A program made the translations under genes and the position numbers. A DNA stretch of 64,000 nucleotides, taken from positions 2,838,501-2,902,500 of the forward strand of contig NZ_CP150662.1 in assembly GCF_038024125.1 (NCBI RefSeq), in the 5' to 3' direction. Numbering within the stretch: position 1 is the stretch's first letter; the number at the start of each line of letters is the position of its first letter. Below, one piece after another: positions 16,690 through 24,192 of the stretch. The notes beneath the pieces were generated by a model that had not been told where the DNA came from, searched no databases, and worked only from the letters and a program-made list of their open reading frames with translations. This DNA is from Polaribacter gangjinensis. GTDB lineage: Bacteria > Bacteroidota > Bacteroidia > Flavobacteriales > Flavobacteriaceae.

Positions 16690-18381
16690 TTACATACTAG
16701 TTTCATTAGTGTTCAAACTATCTTCGTTTTTGCCTTCTAAAAGAGATGCGCAATCTGTACATTTCAAGGTTGAGTTTGTCATTATAAAATGATGATTTGC
16801 CATGTCAGTATCGTAAATTTCATCTACATTTTTTACATCATATAAAAAGTTTTTAGCACTTTCATCAAAGAAAACAGTAGCTTTTTCTGGTAAATAAATG
16901 GTTACTTCAATAGTTTCATCTTTCCAAATATTTTTAATATCTGACAAATAAAAGGCATCTAAAATCAAGGTATTATTATCAATGGTAAAATGATATTGAA
17001 TCTCTTTTGCATTCGATTTTGCATTCATTTTATTTTTTCCTCTTGAACTTTTTGTGATTGTAAAATAACTTTCTTCACTGGTACTTTTTTGGACATCTAC
17101 TTTAACATAATTTGAGTACGCCATTTTTTTTCCATTAATAAAGACCTCTTCTTTTTGAGAACTTCTCCTTAAATTATGTCTGAATAGAATGGTTTCGTCA
17201 TTTTTTAGTTTTACAAATAAGGTGTCATTTGCTATAATTTGGAGTTGATTTTTCTCAGTAATTTCACCATTTTGTGCATATGAAGTTGCAAAATCTAATC
17301 CAGCAAAAATCATTCCTAGCAAAGACACAATCCAAATTCCTAACAAGGTTAATGATGCAGCTTTACCAATATTTTTGATGTTGCTAGACAACATTCGCAA
17401 TCCTAAAATGAATAATAACAAAAACGGAATCCCAATTAGGAAAAGCCCAAATGTTGTTAATAACCAACTTGGAATAACAGAATCATAAAAGAATGGTGGA
17501 TAATGTAAAAAATTTCCATCAACATTCAACCACTCTAAACTTCCAATAGAAAATCCTCCAATAATTAATGATATTATTACAGATGCTGCAATAATGATGA
17601 AGAACACTCCAATAATTTTGCCTATGACTTTAAAAAATGTTTGAATGATAGAAACAATGACATCTAAAATTTCTTGAAATCCATTATTTTTTTTTTGCTT
17701 TCCAGAAAATGCAGAATTGAATTTTTCTGAAATTTCATTGGCTCCTTCTTTCAATTTATCGGAAGCTTTGTTGGCAACATCTTTCAAATTTTCAGAAACA
17801 TTATTGAATTCTTCTCTAATTTTTCTTTCGATATTATCAATATTTACAGGAGTTCCTTCCATCTGCAATTTTTCGGCAGTTGTTTTTGCTTCAGGTAATA
17901 AAACCCACAAAAGGATGTATGTTATGAAACCAAATCCACCAGGAATTGCAAAAAATATGAATGCTAAACGAATCCAAATTGTATCTATGTTTAAATAATG
18001 AGCCATTCCAGATGCAACACCACCTAGCATTTTATCTTCACCATCTCTAAATAATTTTTTGGTAGCATTGTAATTTGTTTGATACGAAAAGTTTGTCTCT
18101 TTAAATGTTTCATCACCATCAGCATAATCTTCAGGTTGTCCCATTATTTTGATGATATCATCAATATCTTGGTCATTAACCACTTGTCTTGAATCTGTTA
18201 TTTTTTCTGATAACAATTCGCTAATTCTTGCTTCAATGTCAGCAATAATTTCGTTTTTTCCTTGAGGATCATCACTCAAAGATTTAGCAATAGATTCTAA
18301 ATATTTTTTTAATTTTTGATAAGCAGTTTCATCAATGTGAAAGAAAAATCCGCCTAAATTAATGTTGATTGTCTTATTCAT
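16690..18381 (-). CDS. PspC-domain membrane protein (envelope-stress type)
   Basis: The 563-residue product starts with a cytoplasmic region, MNKTININLGGFFFHIDE, that resembles the N-terminal module often fused to PspC in Bacteroidota. A PspC domain follows at about 108-172 (LFRDGEDKMLGGVASGMAHY to LLWVLLPEA). Further membrane segments lie near 245-275 and 300-365. The C-terminal 200 residues are extracytoplasmic and beta-rich, ending with DCASLLEGKNEDS. Its ATG overlaps the PadR stop by 8 nt, so translation is probably coupled. Phage-shock-type sensing is family knowledge, not shown here. Confidence 0.85.
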   Translation of the reverse strand: MNKTININLGGFFFHIDETAYQKLKKYLESIAKSLSDDPQGKNEIIADIEARISELLSEKITDSRQVVNDQDIDDIIKIMGQPEDYADGDETFKETNFSYQTNYNATKKLFRDGEDKMLGGVASGMAHYLNIDTIWIRLAFIFFAIPGGFGFITYILLWVLLPEAKTTAEKLQMEGTPVNIDNIERKIREEFNNVSENLKDVANKASDKLKEGANEISEKFNSAFSGKQKKNNGFQEILDVIVSIIQTFFKVIGKIIGVFFIIIAASVIISLIIGGFSIGSLEWLNVDGNFLHYPPFFYDSVIPSWLLTTFGLFLIGIPFLLLFILGLRMLSSNIKNIGKAASLTLLGIWIVSLLGMIFAGLDFATSYAQNGEITEKNQLQIIANDTLFVKLKNDETILFRHNLRRSSQKEEVFINGKKMAYSNYVKVDVQKSTSEESYFTITKSSRGKNKMNAKSNAKEIQYHFTIDNNTLILDAFYLSDIKNIWKDETIEVTIYLPEKATVFFDESAKNFLYDVKNVDEIYDTDMANHHFIMTNSTLKCTDCASLLEGKNEDSLNTNETSM

Positions 18382-18718
18382 GAGTAGTTGATTTTGAGCT
18401 AATTACTTGGTTTACAGCATTTACTAAATTATTCCACGTTTTGTCTAATTCTTTTAAAAATAGTGCACCATTTTCGGTTAAAACGTAATATTTTCTTGGT
18501 GGTCCTGAGGTTGATTCTTCCCATCTGTAGGTTAATAATCCTGCGTTTTTTAAACGAGTTAACAGCGGGTAAATAGTGCCTTCAACCACAATCATTTCAA
18601 CACTTTTGAGTCCAGAAAGTATTTCGGAAGTATAAGCATCTCCATTTTTTAAAATGGATAAAATACATAATTCCAAAACCCCTTTTCGCATTTGTGCTTT
18701 TGCGTTTTCGATTTTCAT
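18374..18718 (-). CDS. PadR-family transcriptional regulator
   Basis: A 114-residue winged-helix protein with the PadR signature: MRKGVLELCILSIL at 11-24, YTSEILSGL, then VVEGTIYPLLTRLKNAGLL (45-63) as recognition helix, and the wing RWEESTSGPPRKYYVLTENG. A short C-terminal helix would mediate dimerisation. It lies second in its operon, and an inverted repeat upstream of the operon (19219-19245) is a candidate operator, so autoregulation of the envelope operon is likely. Confidence 0.92.
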   Translation of the reverse strand: MKIENAKAQMRKGVLELCILSILKNGDAYTSEILSGLKSVEMIVVEGTIYPLLTRLKNAGLLTYRWEESTSGPPRKYYVLTENGALFLKELDKTWNNLVNAVNQVISSKSTTHE

Positions 18719-18728
18719 ATAGTATGAT

Positions 18729-19169
18729 TTATTTTATAAATTTTATAGTGAAAGGATATTTGTAATTTTCTCCTTCTTTTGATTTTACTGCTGCATTTAT
18801 GGTAAGGATAATTCTGATGATTCCTAAAATTCCGATAAGTGATCCAAATCCTAAAAATCCAAAAAAGTCAGATGAATAAAAATCGAAATCATTAAAATTC
18901 CAATTAATGTGATTAAAATTATCCCAGTTTTTGAAAAAACTTCCGATAGCAAATGGAACAAAAATTATTCCAACTAAAAATTTATACAGTGAAAAACTGA
19001 TGTTAAAATTCACAGCTTCTTTTCCTTGTTCGTCTAAAAATGTACTTCTATTTTTAAGCGTTTGCCACGCTATTAATGGTGTTATAATGCTTCCAAAAGG
19101 ATATAAAAATCCTCCAAATCCACAAATATGGATTAAAAAAGCATTGGTATTTTCGGTATTTGTTTTCAT
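18729..19169 (-). CDS. DUF4870-like membrane protein
   Basis: The 146-residue protein has membrane segments near 10-35, 58-80 and 105-130. It matches the DUF4870 (Tic20-like) pattern: GGFLYPFGSIITPLIAWQ, LDEQGKEAVNFNISFSLY, and a closing AAVKSKEGENYKYPFTIKFI. Function is unknown. It is the first gene of the operon, with 10 nt to padR; the four-gene order DUF4870-PadR-PspC-GIN suggests one envelope-homeostasis unit. Confidence 0.85.
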   Translation of the reverse strand: MKTNTENTNAFLIHICGFGGFLYPFGSIITPLIAWQTLKNRSTFLDEQGKEAVNFNISFSLYKFLVGIIFVPFAIGSFFKNWDNFNHINWNFNDFDFYSSDFFGFLGFGSLIGILGIIRIILTINAAVKSKEGENYKYPFTIKFIK

Positions 19170-19200
19170 GTTTTTTTGATTGATATACTACTTTCTTATG

Positions 19201-19208
19201 CAAATATA
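19201..19208 (-). promoter_or_regulatory. -7 promoter element of the DUF4870-PadR-PspC-GIN operon
   Basis: On the minus strand TATATTTG matches TAnnTTTG, 31 nt upstream of the first ATG. The -33 region falls within the inverted repeat listed separately. Confidence 0.6.
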
Positions 19209-19218
19209 TTTATAAAAG

Positions 19219-19245
19219 AAGGTAATATGTATAACAAAGTACCTT
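19219..19245. promoter_or_regulatory. Candidate PadR operator (inverted repeat)
   Basis: AAGGTA (19219-19224) and TACCTT (19240-19245) are perfect 6-nt inverted half-sites separated by 15 nt. They cover the -33 region of the operon's promoter. Assignment to the PadR encoded downstream is inference. Confidence 0.4.
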
Positions 19246-19320
19246 AAATTAACATTTTATTAACAAATTTATGATTTTACTTATTAAATAACTTTTTAGT
19301 TTATAATCATTCTTTTTCTA

Positions 19321-19349
19321 TTGTTTCTCTTTAAAATTAATTACTTTCG
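19321..19349 (+). promoter_or_regulatory. Promoter of the DUF4442 gene
   Basis: TTG at 19321-19323, an 18-nt spacer, and TACTTTCG at 19342-19349 (near TAnnTTTG) lie 24 nt upstream of the ATG at 19373. Confidence 0.5.
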
Positions 19350-19372
19350 TTAGTAACTATATTCAATATTAT

Positions 19373-19831
19373 ATGGAAATTACACCTAAAAACATCAATC
19401 GTTTTATGTTTTTTAAACTTCCTTTAGGATGGTTATCTGGAATGCGTGTTATTTTTTTAGATACTACAACTTGTGTAGTGAAAATAAAACATCGTTGGTT
19501 GAATCAAAACCCTTTTCAAAGTATGTTTTGGGCGGCTCAAGGTATGGCTGCAGAGATGAGTACAGGTGTTTTGGTAATGAAAGAGATTAAAAATTCGAAC
19601 AGAAAAGTTTCTATGTTGGTTACTCATCAAGAAGGGAATTTTTTTAAAAAAGCGTTTGGAACTATTTTATTTTCTTGTAGTGATGGAGAGAAAATACAAG
19701 AGGCAATTCAAAAGTCTATAGATTCAGGAGATGGGCAAAAAGTAGAGTTAATTTCAATAGGTGTTAACGAAAATGGGGTAGAAGTATCAAAATTTCGTTT
19801 TCAATGGAGCTTAAAAGTTAAAGATTTGTAA
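19373..19831 (+). CDS. DUF4442 hotdog-fold protein (putative thioesterase)
   Basis: The 152-residue product resembles the DUF4442 group of hotdog-fold thioesterases: PLGWLSGMRVIFLD, a strand with IKHRWLNQNPFQSMFWAAQGMAAEM, and VLVMKEIKN. The Asn/Gln-rich HRWLNQNPF segment ahead of the long helix is family-typical. A catalytic residue cannot be assigned with certainty and the substrate is unknown. It stands alone, divergent from the PadR operon. Confidence 0.75.
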   Translation: MEITPKNINRFMFFKLPLGWLSGMRVIFLDTTTCVVKIKHRWLNQNPFQSMFWAAQGMAAEMSTGVLVMKEIKNSNRKVSMLVTHQEGNFFKKAFGTILFSCSDGEKIQEAIQKSIDSGDGQKVELISIGVNENGVEVSKFRFQWSLKVKDL

Positions 19832-19910
19832 AGAATGTGTTTGTTTTTTGAAAAATTCATAATTCATAATTTTTTTTCAAATAAATTAACTTCATATTAA
19901 AGTTGTTTGC

Positions 19911-20009
19911 TATATTTGCAGCATATAATTGAAAAATTATGTAATTAATTGGGGGATTTTATTACATAGCAATTAAAAAAAGTCGTGATGCAAATCACGA
20001 CTTTTTATT
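19911..20009 (+). ncRNA. Candidate small RNA with own promoter and terminator
   Basis: TATATTTG (19911-19918) is a consensus -7 box with no ORF after it. Downstream, TATGTAAT (19938-19945) pairs perfectly with ATTACATA (19961-19968) around a loop containing GGGGGA. A terminator hairpin follows (19981-20002). A transcript of about 80-85 nt starting near 19925 is predicted. No TTG is seen at -33. The alternative is that the terminator only serves the flanking convergent genes. Confidence 0.4.
19974..20009. terminator. Bidirectional terminator, DUF4442 / YebC
   Basis: A 9-bp stem AGTCGTGAT / ATCACGACT (19981-19989, 19994-20002) with loop GCAA is flanked by an A run on the left and a T run on the right. 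It can end the + strand transcript and the minus-strand yebC mRNA. Confidence 0.9.
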
Positions 20010-20027
20010 TTTCAGAATATTTATTTT

Positions 20028-20744
20028 CTACATTTCCATGGAATGATATACGTTTTGTACATCATCATCTTCTTCTAAGCGATCTAATAGTTTCTCAACA
20101 TCAGCTTGTTGTTCTTCTGTTAATTTTGTTGTTGTAGAGGGAATTCTTTCAAATCCAGAAGATAAAATTTCGATGTTATTGTTCTCAAAATAAGCTTGTA
20201 ATGCTCCATATTGTTCAAAAGGTGCGTAAATAATGATTCCTTCTTCATCATTGAAGACTTCTTCGACTTCAAAATCAATCAATTCTAATTCTAATTCTTC
20301 CATATCCATAGAAATATCCTCCTTTTTTAACGTAAAATTGCAGGTATGATCAAACATAAAAGCAACTGATCCTGAGGTGCCTAAGTTTCCATCACATTTA
20401 TTAAAAGCAGCTCTTACATTTGCAACAGTTCGATTATTGTTGTCTGTTGCGGTTTCAATCAAAACAGCAATTCCATGAGGAGCATAACCTTCAAATAATA
20501 CCTCTTTAAAATTTGCGGTATCTTTATCTGTAGCTTTTTTGATAGCACGTTCAACATTATCTTTTGGCATATTAGCGGCTTTCGCATTTTGCACAACTGC
20601 TCGTAAACGTGAGTTTGTTTCAGGGTTTGGACCACCTTCTTTTACAGCCATCACAATGTCTTTACCAATTCTTGTGAAAGTTTTTGCCATTGCTGACCAA
20701 CGCTTCATTTTTCTTGCTTTCCTAAATTCGAACGCTCTTCCCAT
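20028..20744 (-). CDS. YebC/PmpR-family protein (TACO1-like translation/transcription factor)
   Basis: The 238-residue product opens MGRAFEFRKARKMKRWSAMA and has the YebC landmarks NSRLRAVVQNAKAANMPKDN, GYAPHGIAVLIETATDNNNR, GTSGSVAFMFDH and the acidic C-terminal region LLDRLEEDDDVQNVYHSM. Family members have been described as DNA-binding regulators and, more recently, as helping ribosomes through proline stretches. It is monocistronic, with a canonical promoter. Confidence 0.93.
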   Translation of the reverse strand: MGRAFEFRKARKMKRWSAMAKTFTRIGKDIVMAVKEGGPNPETNSRLRAVVQNAKAANMPKDNVERAIKKATDKDTANFKEVLFEGYAPHGIAVLIETATDNNNRTVANVRAAFNKCDGNLGTSGSVAFMFDHTCNFTLKKEDISMDMEELELELIDFEVEEVFNDEEGIIIYAPFEQYGALQAYFENNNIEILSSGFERIPSTTTKLTEEQQADVEKLLDRLEEDDDVQNVYHSMEM

Positions 20745-20769
20745 TATTTTTTGAAATTTTAAATGCTTG

Positions 20770-20800
20770 CAAATGTAAAAATTACGTAATTCTTTACCAA
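20770..20800 (-). promoter_or_regulatory. Promoter of the yebC-like gene
   Basis: On the minus strand TTG (20800-20798), a 20-nt spacer and TACATTTG (20777-20770) form a textbook Bacteroidota promoter, 26 nt before the ATG. Confidence 0.75.
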
Positions 20801-20825
20801 TTTTAAGTTTGCTTTTAATTTATTT

Positions 20826-22013
20826 TTATGTCAAAATTTGATACGCTTGTTTGGCAATCTCTAATTCTTCATTAGTTGGAATTACCAGGATTTTTGCGCT
20901 AGAATTTACAGATTGAATTTCTCTCAATTCTTTTGATTTGATGTTATTTTTTTCATCATCCAAAATGATTCCTAAAAAATCTAAATTTTCACAAACGATT
21001 TTTCGCATTAATGTTGAGTTTTCTCCAATTCCAGCTGTAAAAACAATAGCATCCAAACCATTTAAAATACTTGCATACGCACCAATATATTTTTTGATGC
21101 GATAACTTGCCAATTCCAAAGCATTTTCGCAATTTTCATTTCCTTTTTCGGCATTTTCAGAAATTTCTCTCAAATCAGAAAAACCTGTTAAACCCAACAT
21201 TCCGCCTTCTTTTTGCAATAAATTATTGACTTCTGAAGCAGTTTTATGCAAAGAATTCATCAAATAAAAAATCACAGATTGATCAATATCCCCAGCTCTA
21301 GTTCCCATAATTAAGCCATTCATTGGCCCAAAACCAAGAGAATGATCTACACTTTTTCCGTTTTCAATAGCGGTCATACTACAACCATTTCCTAAATGAA
21401 TTGTAATTATTTTTTTGGAATTTTGTTCACCCAAATAAGCAATCGCTTTTTCGGAAACATATTTATGACTTGTGCCGTGAAATCCATAAGCACGAATATG
21501 ATATTTTTCTAAAAACTCATTTTTAATAGCATATTGATAGGCTTTTTTGGGCATTGTTTGATGAAAAGCGGTATCAAAAATGGCAATTTGCTTGGCATCA
21601 GGAAAAATGGTTTCTGCAATTTCTATACCTGTTAAATTTGCAGGATTGTGTAATGGTGCTAATTCAAATAAATTTCGGATGTTGTTTTTTACATCTTCAT
21701 CAATAACAACAGTTTTACTGAAATTTTTCCCACCATGAACTACTCTGTGACCAACAGCAACAATATCTGAAACGGATTTTAAAACGCCAATTTTTGCATC
21801 TAACAAAGCAGTGGCAATTTTTTGTAAACCAATTTCATGATTTTTAATTGGTAAAATTTCAGTAGTTTTTTTATCCTCTTTTTGATGTGAAAAAATGGCA
21901 TCATTCATACCAATTCTTTCAATCAAACCCACACATTTTACTTGTTGTGAAGGCATTTCAATCACTTGATATTTTAAGGATGATGAACCAGCATTGAGTA
22001 CTAAAATGTTCAT
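20826..22013 (-). CDS. ackA: Acetate kinase
   Basis: The 395-residue enzyme interconverts acetyl phosphate + ADP with acetate + ATP. Motifs of the acetate/sugar kinase fold are LVLNAGSSSLKYQ at the start, GHRVVHGG, IFDTAFHQTMP, YGFHGTSHKYVS, HLGNGCSM, GTRAGDID and FTAGIGENS. The length is normal. It follows pta by 2 nt, so pta-ackA form an operon for acetyl-CoA/acetate overflow and recovery. Confidence 0.96.
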   Translation of the reverse strand: MNILVLNAGSSSLKYQVIEMPSQQVKCVGLIERIGMNDAIFSHQKEDKKTTEILPIKNHEIGLQKIATALLDAKIGVLKSVSDIVAVGHRVVHGGKNFSKTVVIDEDVKNNIRNLFELAPLHNPANLTGIEIAETIFPDAKQIAIFDTAFHQTMPKKAYQYAIKNEFLEKYHIRAYGFHGTSHKYVSEKAIAYLGEQNSKKIITIHLGNGCSMTAIENGKSVDHSLGFGPMNGLIMGTRAGDIDQSVIFYLMNSLHKTASEVNNLLQKEGGMLGLTGFSDLREISENAEKGNENCENALELASYRIKKYIGAYASILNGLDAIVFTAGIGENSTLMRKIVCENLDFLGIILDDEKNNIKSKELREIQSVNSSAKILVIPTNEELEIAKQAYQILT

Positions 22014-22015
22014 AA

Positions 22016-24109
22016 TTATGCTTGATTTGCTTGAATAGCAGTTAATAAAACCGTGTTAAAAATATCATCAACTGTACAACCTCTGCTTAAATCGTTTACA
22101 GGTTTGTTTAAACCTTGTAACATTGGGCCAATTGCCAAAGCTCCAGTTTCTCTTTGAATGGCTTTGTATGTATTATTTCCTGTATTCAAATCAGGGAAAA
22201 TCAAAACAGATGCTTGTCCAGCAACTTCTGAATTTGGTAATTTCGTTTTTGCAACAGACATATCTACAGCAGCATCATATTGAATTGGTCCTTCAATTTT
22301 TAGTGCAGGAAATTTGCTTTTTACAATTTCTGTAGCTTTTCTCACTTTTTCAACTTCTTCTCCAATTCCTGATGAACCTGAAGAATAAGATAACATGGCT
22401 ACTTTTGCTTCAATTCCGAAAGCTTCTGCAGAAGCTGCTGATGAAATTGCAATTTCTGCCAATTCTTCAGCATTCGGATTTGGATTTACAGCACAATCTC
22501 CCATGACAGAAACTCTGTCTGATAAACACATAAAAAATACGGATGAAACTACAGAAACTCCAGGTTTCGTTTTGATGATTTGCAATGCAGGTTTTATGGT
22601 ATGCATTGTTGTGTGAATTGCTCCAGAAACCATTCCATCAGCCAAACCATTGTGAATCATTAATGTTCCATAATACGAAACATCTCTTGTTAAATCTAAG
22701 GCTGTTGTTTCTGTCATCCCTTTGTGTTTTCGGGCTTCAAACAACGTTTTTGCAAAATTTTCATTGTGAATAGAATCTTCAGGATTTAAAATCGTGATTT
22801 TAGACAAATCGATTTGTAACCCTTTTTGATCGCATTTTAATTGAATAATTTTGGCATCACCCAACAAGGTCAAATCTACAATATTCAATAATTGCAAACG
22901 AGCAGCAGCTTCTAAAATTCGTTCGTCATCACCTTCTGGCAATACAATATGTTTTCTGTTTGCTTTGGCTCTTTGTAATAAATTGTACTGAAACATACTA
23001 GGAGTCAGTTTGTTAGAGCTAAAAGAATACAAGGTTCTTGAAAGCCTGTTGACATCTACGTAAGTATCAAAAGTGTCTAAAGCCAATAATATTTTTTTAC
23101 GATTGGAAACATAAATCTTCGGATTTACAGCGCCAATTTTGTTTGATACATCAAAGGTTCCTCCTGAAACAGCAACAATTGGGACAGTTGCTTGTACACC
23201 ATCAATCAGTTTTAAAATGGAATCTTCAGGCATTAAATCACCTGTTAGAATAATTCCTGAAATTTTCGGATAATTTGTAGAAGCATTTGCTTGCAAAGCG
23301 CCTAAAATAATATCAGCTCTATCTCCTGGTGTAATTACAAGTGAATTTTCTTTGATTCGTGTCAAATAATTTCGCAATTGCATAGCACCTGTGCTAAAAC
23401 TTTCGATAGAATTGTCTAAGAATTGTTGTCCAAATAATACTTTTCCGTTCAATATTTCCACAACTTCTTTGACTGTTGGATTTGCTAAGAAATTGATATT
23501 CGGAATTACATCAATAGGAACTTCTGATGGAATTGTTTTCTTCAATTCTTGAGTAATAAAATCCAACTCATCAGCTTCTATTTTATTGGCAATCAATCCA
23601 ATAACAGCCACATCTTTTTTAATAAACGATTTATAGGTCAATTGCATTGTGTTGATAAAATCTTGTTTTTTCTTGCCATTTCCAGCACCAACAATCAAAA
23701 CAGGAACTCCTAAGTTTTTGGCAATCATCAAGTTTACATCAACTTCTGTAAAACCACCATCACCAGAAAAATCAGTTCCTTCAATGAGAACATAATCATA
23801 TTTAGTTTCCAGTTTTTTATAGTGATTGATGATTTTTTGGATGATTTCATCCGATTTTCCTTCACTTAACAAAGCAACAATTTCACTTTGTTCATAGGTG
23901 TAGCAATCTTCGTATTTAATATCTAAATTAAAATATTTGATGGCTGTGTTTGTATGATCATCAAAAGCACTATTTTTTCCTTTGTTGATGATGGGTCTAA
24001 AATACCCAACTTTTGATGATTTGTTAAGCATCATTCGTAATAAACCCAATGAAACTAATGATTTTCCGCTATTGGATTCTATAGTTGTGATGTAAATTGA
24101 TTTACTCAT
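22016..24109 (-). CDS. pta: Phosphate acetyltransferase (long form with BioD-like N-terminus)
   Basis: The 697-residue protein interconverts acetyl-CoA and acetyl phosphate. It is the long Pta type: an N-terminal P-loop BioD-like region (TTIESNSGKSLVSLGLL), a central DRTGG domain at about 215-325 (ITPGDRADIILGALQA), and the C-terminal catalytic PTA domain from about 365 (LPEGDDERILEAA, GVSVVSSVFFMCLS, SYSSGSSGIGEEVEKVRKA). The start is ATG 24109. The TTG at 24127 overlaps the -7 promoter element and is rejected. Confidence 0.95.
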   Translation of the reverse strand: MSKSIYITTIESNSGKSLVSLGLLRMMLNKSSKVGYFRPIINKGKNSAFDDHTNTAIKYFNLDIKYEDCYTYEQSEIVALLSEGKSDEIIQKIINHYKKLETKYDYVLIEGTDFSGDGGFTEVDVNLMIAKNLGVPVLIVGAGNGKKKQDFINTMQLTYKSFIKKDVAVIGLIANKIEADELDFITQELKKTIPSEVPIDVIPNINFLANPTVKEVVEILNGKVLFGQQFLDNSIESFSTGAMQLRNYLTRIKENSLVITPGDRADIILGALQANASTNYPKISGIILTGDLMPEDSILKLIDGVQATVPIVAVSGGTFDVSNKIGAVNPKIYVSNRKKILLALDTFDTYVDVNRLSRTLYSFSSNKLTPSMFQYNLLQRAKANRKHIVLPEGDDERILEAAARLQLLNIVDLTLLGDAKIIQLKCDQKGLQIDLSKITILNPEDSIHNENFAKTLFEARKHKGMTETTALDLTRDVSYYGTLMIHNGLADGMVSGAIHTTMHTIKPALQIIKTKPGVSVVSSVFFMCLSDRVSVMGDCAVNPNPNAEELAEIAISSAASAEAFGIEAKVAMLSYSSGSSGIGEEVEKVRKATEIVKSKFPALKIEGPIQYDAAVDMSVAKTKLPNSEVAGQASVLIFPDLNTGNNTYKAIQRETGALAIGPMLQGLNKPVNDLSRGCTVDDIFNTVLLTAIQANQA

Positions 24110-24124
24110 TTTTAAAATTTTATG

Positions 24125-24132
24125 CAAAAATA
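24125..24132 (-). promoter_or_regulatory. -7 promoter element of pta-ackA
   Basis: On the minus strand TATTTTTG fits TAnnTTTG and ends 15 nt before the ATG at 24109. This supports that start over the upstream TTG. Confidence 0.55.
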
Positions 24133-24139
24133 AACCATA

Positions 24140-24173
24140 AAAACATGACTAAAATTGATATTAGTCATGTTTT
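24140..24173 (-). terminator. Intrinsic terminator after the carboxyltransferase gene
   Basis: A 13-bp perfect stem AAAACATGACTAA / TTAGTCATGTTTT (24140-24152, 24161-24173) has an 8-nt loop and a T-rich tail on the minus strand. It separates the carboxyltransferase from pta-ackA. Confidence 0.85.
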
Positions 24174-24192
24174 AAAAGTTTATAGCTTTTTA

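Noticed and set aside
24110..24127. Upstream TTG start for pta (six extra codons)
   Set aside because: It falls at the -7 element TATTTTTG (24125-24132), so the transcript would begin downstream of it.
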